A stretch of DNA of 64,000 nt, taken from NCBI RefSeq assembly GCF_019218745.1, contig NZ_JAHUXA010000021.1, positions 1 to 64,000 of the forward strand, read 5' to 3'. The notes beneath the pieces are model-generated. The model was not told the origin of the DNA. It searched no databases and saw only the letters and a program-made list of their open reading frames with translations. The position numbers and the translations under genes are program-made. This DNA is from Enterobacter sp. ENT03. GTDB lineage: Bacteria; Pseudomonadota; Gammaproteobacteria; Enterobacterales; Enterobacteriaceae. This document shows positions 28,190 through 38,960 of the stretch, one piece after another; position 1 is the first letter of the stretch, and every line of letters begins with the position of its first letter.

Positions 28190-28268
28190 CCCCTCACCCT
28201 GACCCTCTCCCCTGGGAGAGGGAAGAGTCTGGTATCGCGTTTCTCCCTCTCATTTCAGGAGAGGGGTT
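28190..28268. repeat. CCCTCTCCC-type intergenic repeat, copy 1
   Basis: CCCTCACCCTGACCCTCTCC begins a pyrimidine-rich element whose core is the near-perfect palindrome CCCTCTCCC-CT-GGGAGAGGG (28203-28222), followed by about 25 bases and a second CTCCCTCT...AGGAGAGGGG stem. The same element occurs inverted at 39703-39784. It lies between the convergent serA and fau and may terminate both. Confidence 0.8.
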
Positions 28269-28865
28269 TTACCACATCCACACTTTTGACGGCGTCACCA
28301 CCGCCGGCAGCGGCACATCCCACTCTTCTACCGGCAGCTTTTCCACGAACTGACAATCATGGGCGTAACCCACCGGCGTCAGCGGGTAGTGCTGCCAGTT
28401 TTGCAGCGTGCGGTCATAAAAGCCGCCGCCCATGCCCAGACGCTGCCCCTGCGCGTCAAACGCCACCAGCGGCGTGATCAGCACGTCAAGTTTACTGAGC
28501 GGCAGCACATCGCGCACATCCAGCTTCGGCTCATAGATTTTCAGCCGGTTCATCACCAGATCGCTGTGCGGATGATAATGCAAAAACAGCAGATTGCCTG
28601 GGCTGAATGGGTGCAGTACGGGCAGGTAAACCTGCTTGCCGCTGCGCCATAGCTGATCGATAAGCGGGCGCGTATCCAGCTCACCATCAAAGGACAAAAA
28701 CAGCGCGACGGTACGGGCCATCACCACGGGCGGAAACGCCATCATGCGGGCAGCAGCCTGTTCGGCAAAATGTGATTGTTGATCGGCGGTCAATGCGCGA
28801 CGACGCAGGCGAATTTGCTGACGAAGTGTCTGACGAGGTGAAACCGGAAGTGTTGATTGCGTCAT
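28269..28865 (-). CDS. fau: 5-formyltetrahydrofolate cyclo-ligase family protein
   Basis: A 198-residue protein that converts 5-formyl-THF to 5,10-methenyl-THF with ATP. The family motif GMGGGFYDR is present, and the N-terminal arginine-rich helix (LRQQIRLRRRAL) contacts ATP in relatives. I start it at the ATG at 28865; a TTG 12 bases upstream is possible but less likely. It lies directly downstream of 6S RNA and in E. coli is co-transcribed with it. Confidence 0.94.
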   Translation of the reverse strand: MTQSTLPVSPRQTLRQQIRLRRRALTADQQSHFAEQAAARMMAFPPVVMARTVALFLSFDGELDTRPLIDQLWRSGKQVYLPVLHPFSPGNLLFLHYHPHSDLVMNRLKIYEPKLDVRDVLPLSKLDVLITPLVAFDAQGQRLGMGGGFYDRTLQNWQHYPLTPVGYAHDCQFVEKLPVEEWDVPLPAVVTPSKVWMW

Positions 28866-28899
28866 GATAACGGACAAAACAGGTAGTGGTAGAAGAAGG

Positions 28900-29083
28900 G
28901 GAATCTCCGAGATGCCGCCGCAGGCTGTAACCCTTGAACCCTTGGTTCAAGGTGAATGTGTCGTCACAGTTTTAAGGCTTCTCGGACGAACCGAGCATGC
29001 TCACCAACCATGGAGCGCCACATTCTTGTGGTATGAAATATCGGCTCAGGGGACTGGCCCGCTTGCGAACATCTCAGAGAAAT
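28900..29083 (-). ncRNA. ssrS: 6S RNA
   Basis: Read on the minus strand, this 184-base stretch starts ATTTCTCTGAGATGTTCGC and ends CATCTCGGAGATTCC, matching E. coli 6S RNA throughout. Complementary ends form the closing stem (CTCTGAGATG with CATCTCGGAG) and the central region forms the large bubble that mimics an open promoter and holds RNA polymerase sigma-70 in stationary phase. It sits between zapA and fau as in other enterics. Confidence 0.97.
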
Positions 29084-29124
29084 TTTTTCTTCACGGTCAC
29101 TCTACCATAGTAGACCCTGAAGTG

Positions 29125-29517
<393 letters not shown>

Positions 29518-29658
29518 TCACTATAGCTACCCTGATGAGAGGATTCAAGCCCTTTAACGGCACAAATACATTGGCTGACGTAAGGCCTGACGGGTATATC
29601 ACCAGGGTCCAAAGTGGTAGCATACCATGAATATTCCTCCCAACGACGACGAATGCGC

Positions 29659-30237
29659 ATGTCAATACAGAACGAAATGCCTGGTTACAATGAACTTAAC
29701 CAGTTACTCAACCAACAGGGCGTTGGCTTAACGGCGGCAGAAATGCACGGTCTGATCGGCGGGATGCTCTGCGGCGGCAACAAAGACACCTCCTGGCAGC
29801 CGCTGCTCCACGATCTGACAAACGAAGGCCTGGCCTTTGGGCACGAGCTGGCTGAAGCCTTACGCAAGCTGCACGCTGCCACCAGCGACGCGCTGGAAGA
29901 CGATGGCTTCCAGTTCCAGCTGTTTCTGCCGGATGGCGACGAGATTACCGTTTTCGAACGTGCCGACGCCATGGCGGGCTGGGTAAACCACTTCCTGCTG
30001 GGTCTGGGCGTCACGCAGCCTAAACTGGATAAAGTGACCGGTGAAACTGGCGAGGCGATCGACGATCTGCGCAACATCGCGCAACTGGGTTACGACGAAG
30101 ACGAAGACCAGGAAGAGCTGGAGATGTCGCTGGAAGAGATCGTTGAGTACGTGCGCGTCGCCGCGCTGCTGTGCCACGATACTTTCACCCGACCACAGCC
30201 AACCGCACCAGAAATGCGTAAGCCCACGCTACACTAA
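29659..30237 (+). CDS. ygfB: UPF0149 family protein YgfB
   Basis: A 192-residue acidic protein of the UPF0149/YecA-like family, nearly identical to E. coli YgfB along [16 protein letters not shown] and the following acidic stretch. The start MSIQNEMPG at 29659 matches E. coli; upstream in-frame starts would lie in the divergent zapA promoter. Its function is not well established in enterics. It leads into pepP-ubiH-ubiI. Confidence 0.92.
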   Translation: MSIQNEMPGYNELNQLLNQQGVGLTAAEMHGLIGGMLCGGNKDTSWQPLLHDLTNEGLAFGHELAEALRKLHAATSDALEDDGFQFQLFLPDGDEITVFERADAMAGWVNHFLLGLGVTQPKLDKVTGETGEAIDDLRNIAQLGYDEDEDQEELEMSLEEIVEYVRVAALLCHDTFTRPQPTAPEMRKPTLH

Positions 30238-30263
30238 ACTGTCTTGTTGAATAGGGAGATGTC

Positions 30264-31580
30264 ATGACACAGCTTGAATTTCTTCGTCGCCGTCAGGCCT
30301 TACTGGCGCAGATGGCACCTGCCAGCGCGGCGTTAATCTTCGCCGCGCCGGAAGTGACCCGCAGCGCCGACAGTGAATATCCCTATCGGCAGAGCAGCGA
30401 CTTCTGGTATTTCACCGGCTTTAACGAGCCGCAGGCCGTGCTGGTGCTGATTAAAAGCGATGATACCCATAACCACAGCGTCCTGTTCAACCGCCTGCGC
30501 GACAAAACCGCCGAAATCTGGTTTGGTCGCCGTCTCGGACAGGAAGCCGCCCCGGAAAAACTGGGCGTCGATCGCGCGCTGGCCTTCAGCGAAATCAACG
30601 AGCAGCTCTATCAGCTGCTGAACGGCCTCGATGTGGTGTACCACGCGCAGGGCGAATACGCCTGGGCCGATGAGATCGTCTTTGCCGCGCTGGATAAACT
30701 GCGTAAAAGCGCGCGGCAGAATCTGACCGCACCGGCGACCATGACCGACTGGCGTCCGATGGTGCATGAAATGCGCCTGTTTAAATCCGCCGAAGAGATC
30801 GAGGTGATGCGCCGCGCCGGGGAAATCAGCGCGCTGGCCCATACCCGCGCCATGCAGGTCTGCCGTCCAGGGATGTTTGAATACCAGCTGGAAGGGGAAA
30901 TTCTGCACGAATTCACCCGTCACGGCGCGCGCTTCCCGTCCTACAACACTATTGTCGGCAGCGGCGAAAACGGCTGCATCCTGCACTACACCGAAAACGA
31001 AAGTGAAATGCGCGATGGTGATCTGGTGCTGATTGACGCCGGGTGCGAATACCAGGGCTATGCCGGTGATATAACCCGCACTTTCCCGGTGAACGGCAAA
31101 TTTACCCCCGCCCAGCGTGCCATTTATGACATCGTGCTGGAATCACTGGAAACGGCGCTGCAACGCTTCCGTCCGGGCGTGTCCATTCAGGATGTTACCG
31201 CCGAGGTGGTGCGCATTATGATCACCGGGCTGGTAAAGCTCGGCATTCTGCATGGCGAAGTCGATCAGTTAATTACCGATAACGCGCATCGGCCATTCTT
31301 TATGCATGGCCTCAGCCACTGGTTGGGGCTGGATGTGCATGACGTCGGCGTTTACGGCGCGGATCGCTCCCGCGTGCTGGAGCCGGGCATGGTTATTACC
31401 GTTGAACCGGGTCTGTATATCGCCCCGGATGCCGACGTGCCGGAAGCATACCGCGGCATCGGCATTCGTATTGAAGATGACATTCTGATCACTGAAGACG
31501 GCAACGAAAATCTCACCGCCAGCGTAGTAAAAAAAGCCGATGACATCGAGGCGCTGATGGCGGCAGCGAAACGCGCATGA
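30264..31580 (+). CDS. pepP: Xaa-Pro aminopeptidase P
   Basis: A 438-residue manganese-dependent pita-bread peptidase that removes N-terminal residues preceding proline. An N-terminal creatinase-like domain (1-170) precedes the catalytic domain, in which IDAGCEYQGYAGDITRTFP carries the two Asp ligands, HGLSHWLGLDVHD the His, and the later TVEPGLY and GIRIEDD the two Glu. The stop overlaps ubiH (ATGA, 31577-31580). Confidence 0.96.
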   Translation: MTQLEFLRRRQALLAQMAPASAALIFAAPEVTRSADSEYPYRQSSDFWYFTGFNEPQAVLVLIKSDDTHNHSVLFNRLRDKTAEIWFGRRLGQEAAPEKLGVDRALAFSEINEQLYQLLNGLDVVYHAQGEYAWADEIVFAALDKLRKSARQNLTAPATMTDWRPMVHEMRLFKSAEEIEVMRRAGEISALAHTRAMQVCRPGMFEYQLEGEILHEFTRHGARFPSYNTIVGSGENGCILHYTENESEMRDGDLVLIDAGCEYQGYAGDITRTFPVNGKFTPAQRAIYDIVLESLETALQRFRPGVSIQDVTAEVVRIMITGLVKLGILHGEVDQLITDNAHRPFFMHGLSHWLGLDVHDVGVYGADRSRVLEPGMVITVEPGLYIAPDADVPEAYRGIGIRIEDDILITEDGNENLTASVVKKADDIEALMAAAKRA

Positions 31581-32755
31581 GCGTGATTATTGTCGGCGGC
31601 GGCATGGCTGGCGCGACCCTGGCGCTGGCGATTTCACGCTTATCGCAGGGAAAACTGCCGGTGCAGGTGGTGGAAGCTATCGCACCGGATGCCACACGTC
31701 ATCCGGGGTTTGATGCCCGCGCGATTGCGCTGGCGGCAGGCACCTGTCAGCAACTGGCGCGCGTCGGTATCTGGCAAAGGCTTGCCGACTGCGCAACACC
31801 TATTACTACCGTGCACGTCAGCGATCGCGGCCATGCGGGTTTTGTCACCTTGCAGGCGCAAGATTATCGCGTCGAGGCGTTAGGGCAGGTGGTCGAACTG
31901 CACGACGTCGGCCAGCGCCTGTTTGCCATGCTGAAAAATGCCCCCGGCGTCACGCTGCACTGTCCGGCGCGGGTGAGTGCTTTTTCCCGTTCGGAAAACG
32001 GCGTCAGCGTGACGCTGGAAAACGGCGAGCAGCTTGACGGCACCCTGCTGGTGGCCGCCGATGGATCCCGTTCGTCGCTCGGCTCGCAAAGCGGCATCAC
32101 CTGGCAGCAGACGCCCTATCATCAGGTGGCGGTGATCGCCAACGTCACGGTGTCCGCGCAACAAGCTGGCCGCGCGTTCGAGCGTTTTACCGAGCACGGC
32201 CCGCTGGCGCTGCTGCCGATGACCCAGGGACGCTACTCGCTGGTCTGGTGCCATGCCGAAGACAAGCGCGATGAAGTGCTCGCCTGGTCTGATGAAAAAT
32301 TCTGTCACGAGCTGCAAAAAGCCTTCGGCTGGCGGCTCGGGCGCATCGTACACGCCGGAACGCGCAGCGCGTATCCGCTGTCGCTGACCACCGCCTCGTC
32401 GTCCATTTCGCATCGCATGGTGCTGGTAGGCAATGCCGCCCAGACGCTGCATCCTATCGCCGGGCAGGGGTTTAACCTCGGCATGCGCGACGTAATGACG
32501 CTGGCCGAAACGCTGACCACCGCGTGGGCCAGCCAGACGGACGTGGGGATCTATCCGGTACTGTGCGAGTATCAAAAACGCCGCCAGGCCGACAAAGAGG
32601 CCACCATCGGCGTCACCGACGGGCTGGTGCATCTGTTCGCCAACCGCTGGGCACCGCTGGTCGCGGGGCGTAACGCCGGTCTGATGGCAATGGAATTATT
32701 TACCCCGGCACGCGATGTGCTGGCGCAGCGGACGCTGGGTTGGGTCGCGCGCTAA
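31577..32755 (+). CDS. ubiH: 2-octaprenyl-6-methoxyphenol hydroxylase
   Basis: A 392-residue FAD-dependent monooxygenase of ubiquinone biosynthesis. The N-terminal dinucleotide-binding motif IVGGGMAGATLAL, the DG motif in VAADGSRSSLG, and the GNAAQTLHPIAGQGFN FAD/ribityl motif are intact. It overlaps pepP and lies 10 bases before ubiI. Confidence 0.96.
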   Translation: MSVIIVGGGMAGATLALAISRLSQGKLPVQVVEAIAPDATRHPGFDARAIALAAGTCQQLARVGIWQRLADCATPITTVHVSDRGHAGFVTLQAQDYRVEALGQVVELHDVGQRLFAMLKNAPGVTLHCPARVSAFSRSENGVSVTLENGEQLDGTLLVAADGSRSSLGSQSGITWQQTPYHQVAVIANVTVSAQQAGRAFERFTEHGPLALLPMTQGRYSLVWCHAEDKRDEVLAWSDEKFCHELQKAFGWRLGRIVHAGTRSAYPLSLTTASSSISHRMVLVGNAAQTLHPIAGQGFNLGMRDVMTLAETLTTAWASQTDVGIYPVLCEYQKRRQADKEATIGVTDGLVHLFANRWAPLVAGRNAGLMAMELFTPARDVLAQRTLGWVAR

Positions 32756-32765
32756 GGAGACATGA

Positions 32766-33968
32766 GTGCAAAGTGTAGATGTAGCAATTGTTGGCGGGGG
32801 CATGGTCGGACTGGCTGTGGCCTGCGGATTACAGGGTAGCGGGCTGCGCGTGGCGGTGCTGGAGCAGAATGCGCCGGTGCCGCTGGCCCCCGATGCGCCG
32901 CCTGAACTGCGCGTGTCTGCCATCAACGCCGCCAGTGAAAAACTGCTCACTCATCTGGGCGTCTGGTCTGACATCCTGGCGCAGCGCGTCAGCTGCTATC
33001 ACGGCATGGAAGTGTGGGACAAAGACAGCTTTGGCCGCATCGCCTTCGACGACGAAAGCATGGGCTACAGCCATCTGGGGCACATTGTGGAAAACGCCGT
33101 GGTGCACCAGGCGCTGTGGCAAAAAGCACAGCAGAGCAGCGACATCTCGCTGATTACCCCGGCCACGCTGCAACAGGTCGCCTGGGGTGAAAACGACGCC
33201 TTCCTCACTCTGCAGGACGGCAGTATGCTGACGGCCCGGCTGGTGGTTGGGGCAGACGGGGCCAACTCCTGGTTGCGTAACAAAGCCGATATTCCGCTGA
33301 CTTACTGGGATTATGGCCATCACGCACTGGTGGCAACCATCCGCACCGTTGAGCCGCACAACGCCACCGCGCGTCAGGTCTTCCATGGCGACGGTATCCT
33401 GGCATTTCTGCCGCTGGCAGATCCGCATCTGTGTTCTATCGTCTGGTCGTTGCCGCCGCTTGAGGCGGAGAAAATGCAGCAGGCCAGCGCCGAAGCGTTT
33501 AACCAGGCGCTGGGCGTGGCGTTCGACAATGCCCTTGGCCTGTGTCAGGTAGAGAGCGAACGCCAGGTTTATCCCCTTACCGGACGCTACGCCCGTCATT
33601 TCGCGGGTCACCGTCTGGCGCTGGTTGGCGATGCGGCGCACACCATTCATCCGCTGGCGGGGCAGGGCGTGAACCTCGGCTTTATGGATGCGGCAGAGCT
33701 GGTCAACGAGCTGCGCCGTCTGCATCGTGAGGGCAAAGACATCGGGCAGCATCTCTATCTGCGCCGCTACGAGCGCAGCCGCAAGCACAGCGCGGCGATA
33801 ATGCTCGCCGGTATGCAGGGTTTCCGTGGGCTGTTTGCCGGTAATAATCCGGCGAAAAAATTGCTGCGTGATATTGGTCTTAAACTGGCCGACACGCTCC
33901 CTGGCGTGAAGCCGCAACTCATCCGTCAGGCAATGGGTCTTAACGACCTCCCCGACTGGCTGCGATAA
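32766..33968 (+). CDS. ubiI: 2-octaprenylphenol hydroxylase UbiI (VisC)
   Basis: A 400-residue FAD monooxygenase that performs the C5 hydroxylation of ubiquinone synthesis; paralogue of UbiH. Motifs are IVGGGMVGLAVACG, VVGADGANSWLR and GDAAHTIHPLAGQGVN. The start codon is GTG (32766) with AAGGAG about 6 bases upstream; the ATG at 32762 is in another frame and would give a short false product. Last gene of ygfB-pepP-ubiH-ubiI. Confidence 0.96.
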   Translation: MQSVDVAIVGGGMVGLAVACGLQGSGLRVAVLEQNAPVPLAPDAPPELRVSAINAASEKLLTHLGVWSDILAQRVSCYHGMEVWDKDSFGRIAFDDESMGYSHLGHIVENAVVHQALWQKAQQSSDISLITPATLQQVAWGENDAFLTLQDGSMLTARLVVGADGANSWLRNKADIPLTYWDYGHHALVATIRTVEPHNATARQVFHGDGILAFLPLADPHLCSIVWSLPPLEAEKMQQASAEAFNQALGVAFDNALGLCQVESERQVYPLTGRYARHFAGHRLALVGDAAHTIHPLAGQGVNLGFMDAAELVNELRRLHREGKDIGQHLYLRRYERSRKHSAAIMLAGMQGFRGLFAGNNPAKKLLRDIGLKLADTLPGVKPQLIRQAMGLNDLPDWLR

Positions 33969-34422
33969 CCGCTTTTTTGCTCCCCGACTGAATTAAGATC
34001 TGCGTCACACTTTCCCTTCCCGGCAACGGGAAGGGTATCCTCTTCTCATTTGAAATAATCTAATTTCACTCTCTTTTTCAGATTACTTTTTCTCATGTGC
34101 GGATTTTTCATTGTCGGGAAAATCTCATGCTTTTTGGTGAAAAATGTCAGCTCGAACCGGATTGACGTCATATGCGCCATGTAAAACGATGGTTAACGGC
34201 GCGTTATGTAGTTTTTTAATCTGCGCGGCTTTAAGGGTTTTTTAGTCATAAGCTAATGTGATGGCCCATTTTTACTTATGGTTTAGGGCGCTTTTCAGTG
34301 ATAAGTTCAGGCGAAAGGTAACGTTTGCGTCGGCAATCCAAAAGGAAGCTGACGCCGGGGGTCGTGGCGGTTTTGATGACCCGTGAAATCCTTAACAGCC
34401 CCGCTTATTCAATGAGGAAAAG
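33969..34422 (+). promoter_or_regulatory. gcvTHP control region with a hairpin and a PurR-like operator
   Basis: A 454-base gene-free spacer. CCCTTCCCG-GCAA-CGGGAAGGG (34014-34035) is a 9-bp perfect stem after ubiI and may end that operon. The middle is A+T rich, as expected for the Lrp- and GcvA-bound gcv promoter of E. coli. AAGGTAACGTTTGCGT (34315-34330) matches 13 of 16 bases of the PurR palindrome ACGCAAACGTTTGCGT; PurR repression of gcv is known in E. coli. GAGGA precedes gcvT. Confidence 0.65.
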
Positions 34423-35517
34423 ATGGCTCAGCAGACTCCTTTGTTTGAACAACACACGCTATGTGGCGCGCGCATGGTGGATTTCCACGGTTGGATGATG
34501 CCGCTGCATTATGGCTCTCAGCTCGACGAGCACCACGCGGTACGCCGCGATGCGGGTATGTTCGATGTGTCGCACATGACCATCGTTGACCTGAAAGGCA
34601 CCCGTACCCGCGACTTCCTGCGTTACCTGCTGGCAAATGACGTTGCCAGACTCACCACCCCCGGCAAGGCGCTCTACAGCGGCATGCTCAACGCCTCCGG
34701 CGGCGTGATTGATGACCTGATCGTGTACTTCTTCAGCGAAGATTTTTTCCGCCTGGTGGTTAACTCCGCCACCCGCGAAAAAGATCTCGCGTGGATCACA
34801 GAGCACGCTGCGCCTTACGGCATCGACATTACCGTACGCGATGACTTATCGCTGATCGCCGTCCAGGGCCCGAATGCCAAAGCCAAAGCTGCCACGCTGT
34901 TCAGCGATGAACAACGCGAAGCCGTCAACGGCATGAAACCGTTCTTTGGCGTGGAAACGGGCGACCTGTTTATTGCCACCACCGGCTACACCGGCGAGAC
35001 GGGCTATGAAATCGCTATGCCGAATGAAAAGGCCGCCGAATTCTGGCACGCGCTGGTAGAAGCAGGCGTTAAACCTTGCGGCCTGGGCGCGCGCGATACG
35101 CTGCGTCTGGAAGCGGGAATGAATCTTTACGGGCAGGAGATGGACGAAGGCGTCTCGCCGCTGGCCGCCAATATGGGCTGGACCATCGCCTGGGAACCGG
35201 CAGACCGCGACTTTATTGGCCGCGAAGTGCTGGAAGTGCAGCGTGAAAAAGGCACCGAACAGCTGGTCGGCCTGGTGATGACCGAAAAAGGCGTGCTGCG
35301 TAATGAACTGCCCGTACGTTTCACCGACGCGGAAGGCAATCAGCAGGAAGGCATTATCACCAGCGGTACGTTCTCACCGACGCTGGGTTACAGCATCGCG
35401 CTGGCCCGCGTACCGGCAGGCATTGGCGACACCGCCATCGTACAGATCCGTAACCGCGAAATGCCGGTTACCGTTACCAAACCTGTTTTTGTGCGCATGG
35501 GTAAACCTGTCGCGTAA
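34423..35517 (+). CDS. gcvT: Aminomethyltransferase, glycine cleavage T protein
   Basis: A 364-residue tetrahydrofolate-dependent enzyme that takes the aminomethyl group from lipoyl-GcvH, releasing ammonia and forming 5,10-methylene-THF. The N-terminal [12 protein letters not shown] and the DVSHM segment, GYTGETGYE, and the [18 protein letters not shown] folate-site region are conserved. Length matches E. coli. First gene of gcvTHP. Confidence 0.97.
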   Translation: MAQQTPLFEQHTLCGARMVDFHGWMMPLHYGSQLDEHHAVRRDAGMFDVSHMTIVDLKGTRTRDFLRYLLANDVARLTTPGKALYSGMLNASGGVIDDLIVYFFSEDFFRLVVNSATREKDLAWITEHAAPYGIDITVRDDLSLIAVQGPNAKAKAATLFSDEQREAVNGMKPFFGVETGDLFIATTGYTGETGYEIAMPNEKAAEFWHALVEAGVKPCGLGARDTLRLEAGMNLYGQEMDEGVSPLAANMGWTIAWEPADRDFIGREVLEVQREKGTEQLVGLVMTEKGVLRNELPVRFTDAEGNQQEGIITSGTFSPTLGYSIALARVPAGIGDTAIVQIRNREMPVTVTKPVFVRMGKPVA

Positions 35518-35543
35518 CGCATTTTTATTGTGGAGAAATGTTT

Positions 35544-35930
35544 ATGAGCAATGTACCGGCTGAACTGAAATACAGTAAAGAACACGAATGGCTGCGCAAA
35601 GAAGCGGATGGCAGCTACACCGTTGGCATCACCGAGCATGCGCAGGAGCTGCTGGGCGATATGGTGTTTGTTGATCTGCCTGATGTCGGTGCGACCGTCA
35701 GTGCGGGCGACGACTGTGCCGTTGCCGAATCCGTCAAAGCCGCGTCCGATATTTATGCGCCGGTCAGCGGTGAGATCGTGGCCGTCAACGACGCGCTGAG
35801 CGATACCCCGGAGCTGGTTAACAGCGAGCCTTACACTGGCGGCTGGATCTTTAAAATCAAAGCCAGCGACGAAAGCGAAGTTGCCGCTCTGCTGGACGCC
35901 AGCGCGTATGAAGCGCTGTTAGACGAGTAA
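35544..35930 (+). CDS. gcvH: Glycine cleavage H protein
   Basis: A 128-residue lipoyl carrier protein that shuttles the aminomethyl group between GcvP and GcvT. The lipoylated lysine is Lys65 in [15 protein letters not shown]. The ATG at 35544 has TGGAG about 9 bases upstream; the in-frame ATG two codons earlier overlaps the ribosome site. One residue shorter than the E. coli protein at the acidic C-terminus. Confidence 0.97.
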   Translation: MSNVPAELKYSKEHEWLRKEADGSYTVGITEHAQELLGDMVFVDLPDVGATVSAGDDCAVAESVKAASDIYAPVSGEIVAVNDALSDTPELVNSEPYTGGWIFKIKASDESEVAALLDASAYEALLDE

Positions 35931-35955
35931 ATCTCTGCTGGATCTTTCATTACCT

Positions 35956-35991
35956 TGTAGGCCCGGTAAGCGCCAGCGCTACCGGGCAAAT
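35956..35991. repeat. REP unit between gcvH and gcvP
   Basis: TAGGCCCGGTAAGCGCCAGC and GCTACCGGGC form one REP hairpin in the 90-base spacer inside the gcv operon; it may stabilise the gcvTH message relative to gcvP. Confidence 0.75.
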
Positions 35992-36020
35992 CTGCCAGAC
36001 CGTTTCAGGAACCCTCGCCC

Positions 36021-38891
36021 ATGACACAGACGCTAAGCCAGCTTGAAAACAGCGGCGCATTCATTGAACGCCACATCGGACCGGATGCCACGCAGCAGCA
36101 AGAAATGCTGAACGCCGTGGGCGCAGAGTCCCTTAACGCGCTGATCGGCCAGATCGTACCGAAAGATATTCAGCTGGACACCCCGCCGCAGGTGGGTGAC
36201 GCCGCTACCGAATTTGCCGCACTGGCGGAGTTAAAAGCCATTGCCGCCCGCAACAAACGTTTTAAATCTTACATCGGCATGGGCTACACCGCCGTGCAGC
36301 TGCCGCCGGTGATCCTGCGCAACATGCTGGAAAATCCAGGCTGGTACACCGCCTATACCCCGTATCAGCCGGAAGTCTCCCAGGGCCGTCTGGAAGCGCT
36401 GCTCAACTTCCAGCAAGTGACGCTGGATCTGACCGGACTGGACATTGCCTCCGCCTCGCTGCTCGATGAAGCGACCGCAGGCGCAGAAGCCATGGCGATG
36501 GCAAAACGCGTCAGCAAACTGAAAAACGCCAACCGTTTCTTCGTGGCGGCCGACGTACACCCGCAGACGCTGGATGTGGTCCGCACCCGTGCCGAGACCT
36601 TCGGTTTTGACGTGATTGTCGATGATGCCGACAAAGTGCTCGATCATCAGGACGTGTTCGGCGTGCTGTTACAGCAGGTGGGCACCACCGGCGAAGTGCA
36701 TGATTACAGCGCGCTGATCGCCGAGTTGAAAGCCCGCAAAGTGATTGTCAGCGTTGCCGCCGACGTTATGGCGCTGGTGCTGTTAACCGCACCGGGCAAG
36801 CAGGGCGCAGACATCGTCTTCGGCTCTGCCCAGCGCTTTGGCGTACCTATGGGCTACGGCGGCCCGCACGCGGCGTTCTTCGCGGCCAGAGACGAATTTA
36901 AACGCTCCATGCCAGGCCGTATTATTGGCGTATCCAAAGATGCCGCTGGTAACACCGCGCTGCGCATGGCGATGCAGACCCGCGAGCAGCATATCCGCCG
37001 CGAGAAAGCGAACTCCAACATCTGTACCTCGCAGGTGCTGCTGGCGAACATTGCCAGCCTCTACGCCGTTTACCACGGTCCGGCTGGCCTGAAGCGCATT
37101 GCCGGCCGTATTCACCGTCTGGCGGATATTCTGGCGGCCGGCCTGCAACAGCACGGCCTGAAGCTGCGTCACGCCCACTACTTCGACACCCTGTGCGTGG
37201 AAGTGGCAGATAAAGCCGAGGTGCTGGCGCGTGCCGAAGCCCGTGAAATCAACCTGCGCAGCGACATTATTAACGCGGTCGGCATCACGCTGGACGAAAC
37301 CACCACTCGCGAAGACGTGCAGGTTCTGCTGAGCGTGCTCACCGGTGTTGAGCTGCATGATGTTGATGCGCTGGATAAAAACGTCGCCCACGACAGCCGT
37401 TCCATTCAGCCAGCTATGCTGCGTGACGACGCGATCCTGACGCATCCGGTGTTTAACCGCTATCACAGCGAAACCGAAATGATGCGCTACATGCACAGCC
37501 TTGAGCGCAAAGATCTGGCTCTCAACCAGGCGATGATCCCGCTCGGCTCCTGCACCATGAAGCTGAATGCCGCAGCCGAAATGATCCCTATCACCTGGCC
37601 TGAATTCTCAGAGCTGCACCCGTTCTGCCCGCCAGACCAGGCGGAAGGGTATCATCAGATGATCAACCAGTTATCCGACTGGCTGGTAAAACTCACCGGT
37701 TACGATGCCTTGTGCATGCAGCCAAACTCCGGCGCGCAGGGCGAATATGCCGGTCTGCTGGCGATCCGTCACTATCACGAAAGCCGCAACGAAGGGCATC
37801 GCGATATTTGCCTGATCCCAAGCTCCGCGCACGGTACTAACCCGGCATCGGCGCAGATGGCGGGGATGCAGGTGGTGGTCGTGGCCTGTGATAAAAACGG
37901 CAACATCGATCTGAACGATTTGCGCGCCAAAGCTGAGCAGGCAGGCGACAATCTCTCCTGCATCATGGTGACTTACCCCTCCACCCACGGCGTGTATGAA
38001 GAAACCATCCGCGAAGTGTGTGAGATCGTGCATCAGTTCGGCGGCCAGGTATACCTCGATGGCGCGAACATGAATGCGCAGGTGGGCATCACTTCGCCGG
38101 GCTTTATCGGCGCGGATGTTTCGCACCTCAACCTGCATAAAACCTTCTGCATCCCGCACGGCGGCGGCGGTCCGGGCATGGGGCCGATTGGCGTGAAAGC
38201 GCATCTGGCACCTTTTGTGCCGGGTCACAGCGTGGTGCAAATCGAAGGTATGCTGACCCGTCAGGGCGCGGTATCCGCGGCCCCGTTCGGCAGCGCCTCT
38301 ATTCTGCCGATCAGCTGGATGTATATCCGCATGATGGGCGCAGAAGGCCTGAAAAAAGCGAGTCAGGTGGCAATCCTTAACGCTAACTACATCGCCCGCC
38401 GCCTGAAAGACGCCTATCCTGTGTTGTACACTGGTCGCGACGGTCGCGTGGCGCACGAATGTATTCTGGATATTCGTCCGCTGAAAGAAGAGACTGGCAT
38501 CAGCGAGCTGGACATCGCTAAACGCCTGATCGACTACGGTTTCCATGCGCCGACCATGTCCTTCCCGGTGGCGGGTACGCTGATGGTCGAGCCGACGGAG
38601 TCAGAAAGCAAAGTCGAGCTGGATCGCTTTATTGATGCGATGCTGGCGATCCGCGCGGAAATCGACCGTGTGCAGGCTGGCGAATGGACGCTGGAAGACA
38701 ACCCGCTGGTGAATGCACCGCACACGCAGCGCGAGCTGGTAGCGGAGTGGCAGCACGGTTACAGCCGCGAGCAGGCGGTCTTCCCGGCAGGGCTGAACAA
38801 TAAATACTGGCCGACCGTGAAGCGTCTCGACGACGTGTACGGCGACCGTAATCTGTTCTGCTCCTGCGTGCCGATGAGCGACTACGAATAA
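36021..38891 (+). CDS. gcvP: Glycine dehydrogenase (decarboxylating), P protein
   Basis: A 956-residue pyridoxal-phosphate enzyme that decarboxylates glycine and loads the aminomethyl group on GcvH. It is the fused single-chain form: an N-terminal half (about 1-440) and a catalytic C-terminal half with PLP-lysine motif [18 protein letters not shown] near residue 700. Length is within one residue of E. coli GcvP. Confidence 0.97.
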   Translation: MTQTLSQLENSGAFIERHIGPDATQQQEMLNAVGAESLNALIGQIVPKDIQLDTPPQVGDAATEFAALAELKAIAARNKRFKSYIGMGYTAVQLPPVILRNMLENPGWYTAYTPYQPEVSQGRLEALLNFQQVTLDLTGLDIASASLLDEATAGAEAMAMAKRVSKLKNANRFFVAADVHPQTLDVVRTRAETFGFDVIVDDADKVLDHQDVFGVLLQQVGTTGEVHDYSALIAELKARKVIVSVAADVMALVLLTAPGKQGADIVFGSAQRFGVPMGYGGPHAAFFAARDEFKRSMPGRIIGVSKDAAGNTALRMAMQTREQHIRREKANSNICTSQVLLANIASLYAVYHGPAGLKRIAGRIHRLADILAAGLQQHGLKLRHAHYFDTLCVEVADKAEVLARAEAREINLRSDIINAVGITLDETTTREDVQVLLSVLTGVELHDVDALDKNVAHDSRSIQPAMLRDDAILTHPVFNRYHSETEMMRYMHSLERKDLALNQAMIPLGSCTMKLNAAAEMIPITWPEFSELHPFCPPDQAEGYHQMINQLSDWLVKLTGYDALCMQPNSGAQGEYAGLLAIRHYHESRNEGHRDICLIPSSAHGTNPASAQMAGMQVVVVACDKNGNIDLNDLRAKAEQAGDNLSCIMVTYPSTHGVYEETIREVCEIVHQFGGQVYLDGANMNAQVGITSPGFIGADVSHLNLHKTFCIPHGGGGPGMGPIGVKAHLAPFVPGHSVVQIEGMLTRQGAVSAAPFGSASILPISWMYIRMMGAEGLKKASQVAILNANYIARRLKDAYPVLYTGRDGRVAHECILDIRPLKEETGISELDIAKRLIDYGFHAPTMSFPVAGTLMVEPTESESKVELDRFIDAMLAIRAEIDRVQAGEWTLEDNPLVNAPHTQRELVAEWQHGYSREQAVFPAGLNNKYWPTVKRLDDVYGDRNLFCSCVPMSDYE

Positions 38892-38912
38892 TTAATCCAT
38901 GCTGTTCTGTAG

Positions 38913-38948
38913 GCCGGGTAAGCGCATGCGCCACCCGGCTTTTTTATT
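38913..38948 (+). terminator. REP-like terminator after gcvP
   Basis: GCCGGGT (38913-38919) pairs with ACCCGGC (38933-38939) and is followed by TTTTTTATT. It closes the gcvTHP operon and is built from a REP hairpin. Confidence 0.85.
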
Positions 38949-38960
38949 GGGAGAGAGAGT

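Noticed and set aside
28187..28268. A sib-type antisense RNA/toxic peptide locus between serA and fau, as at sibC in E. coli
   Set aside because: The spacer is only 82 bases and consists of the CCCTCTCCC repeat.
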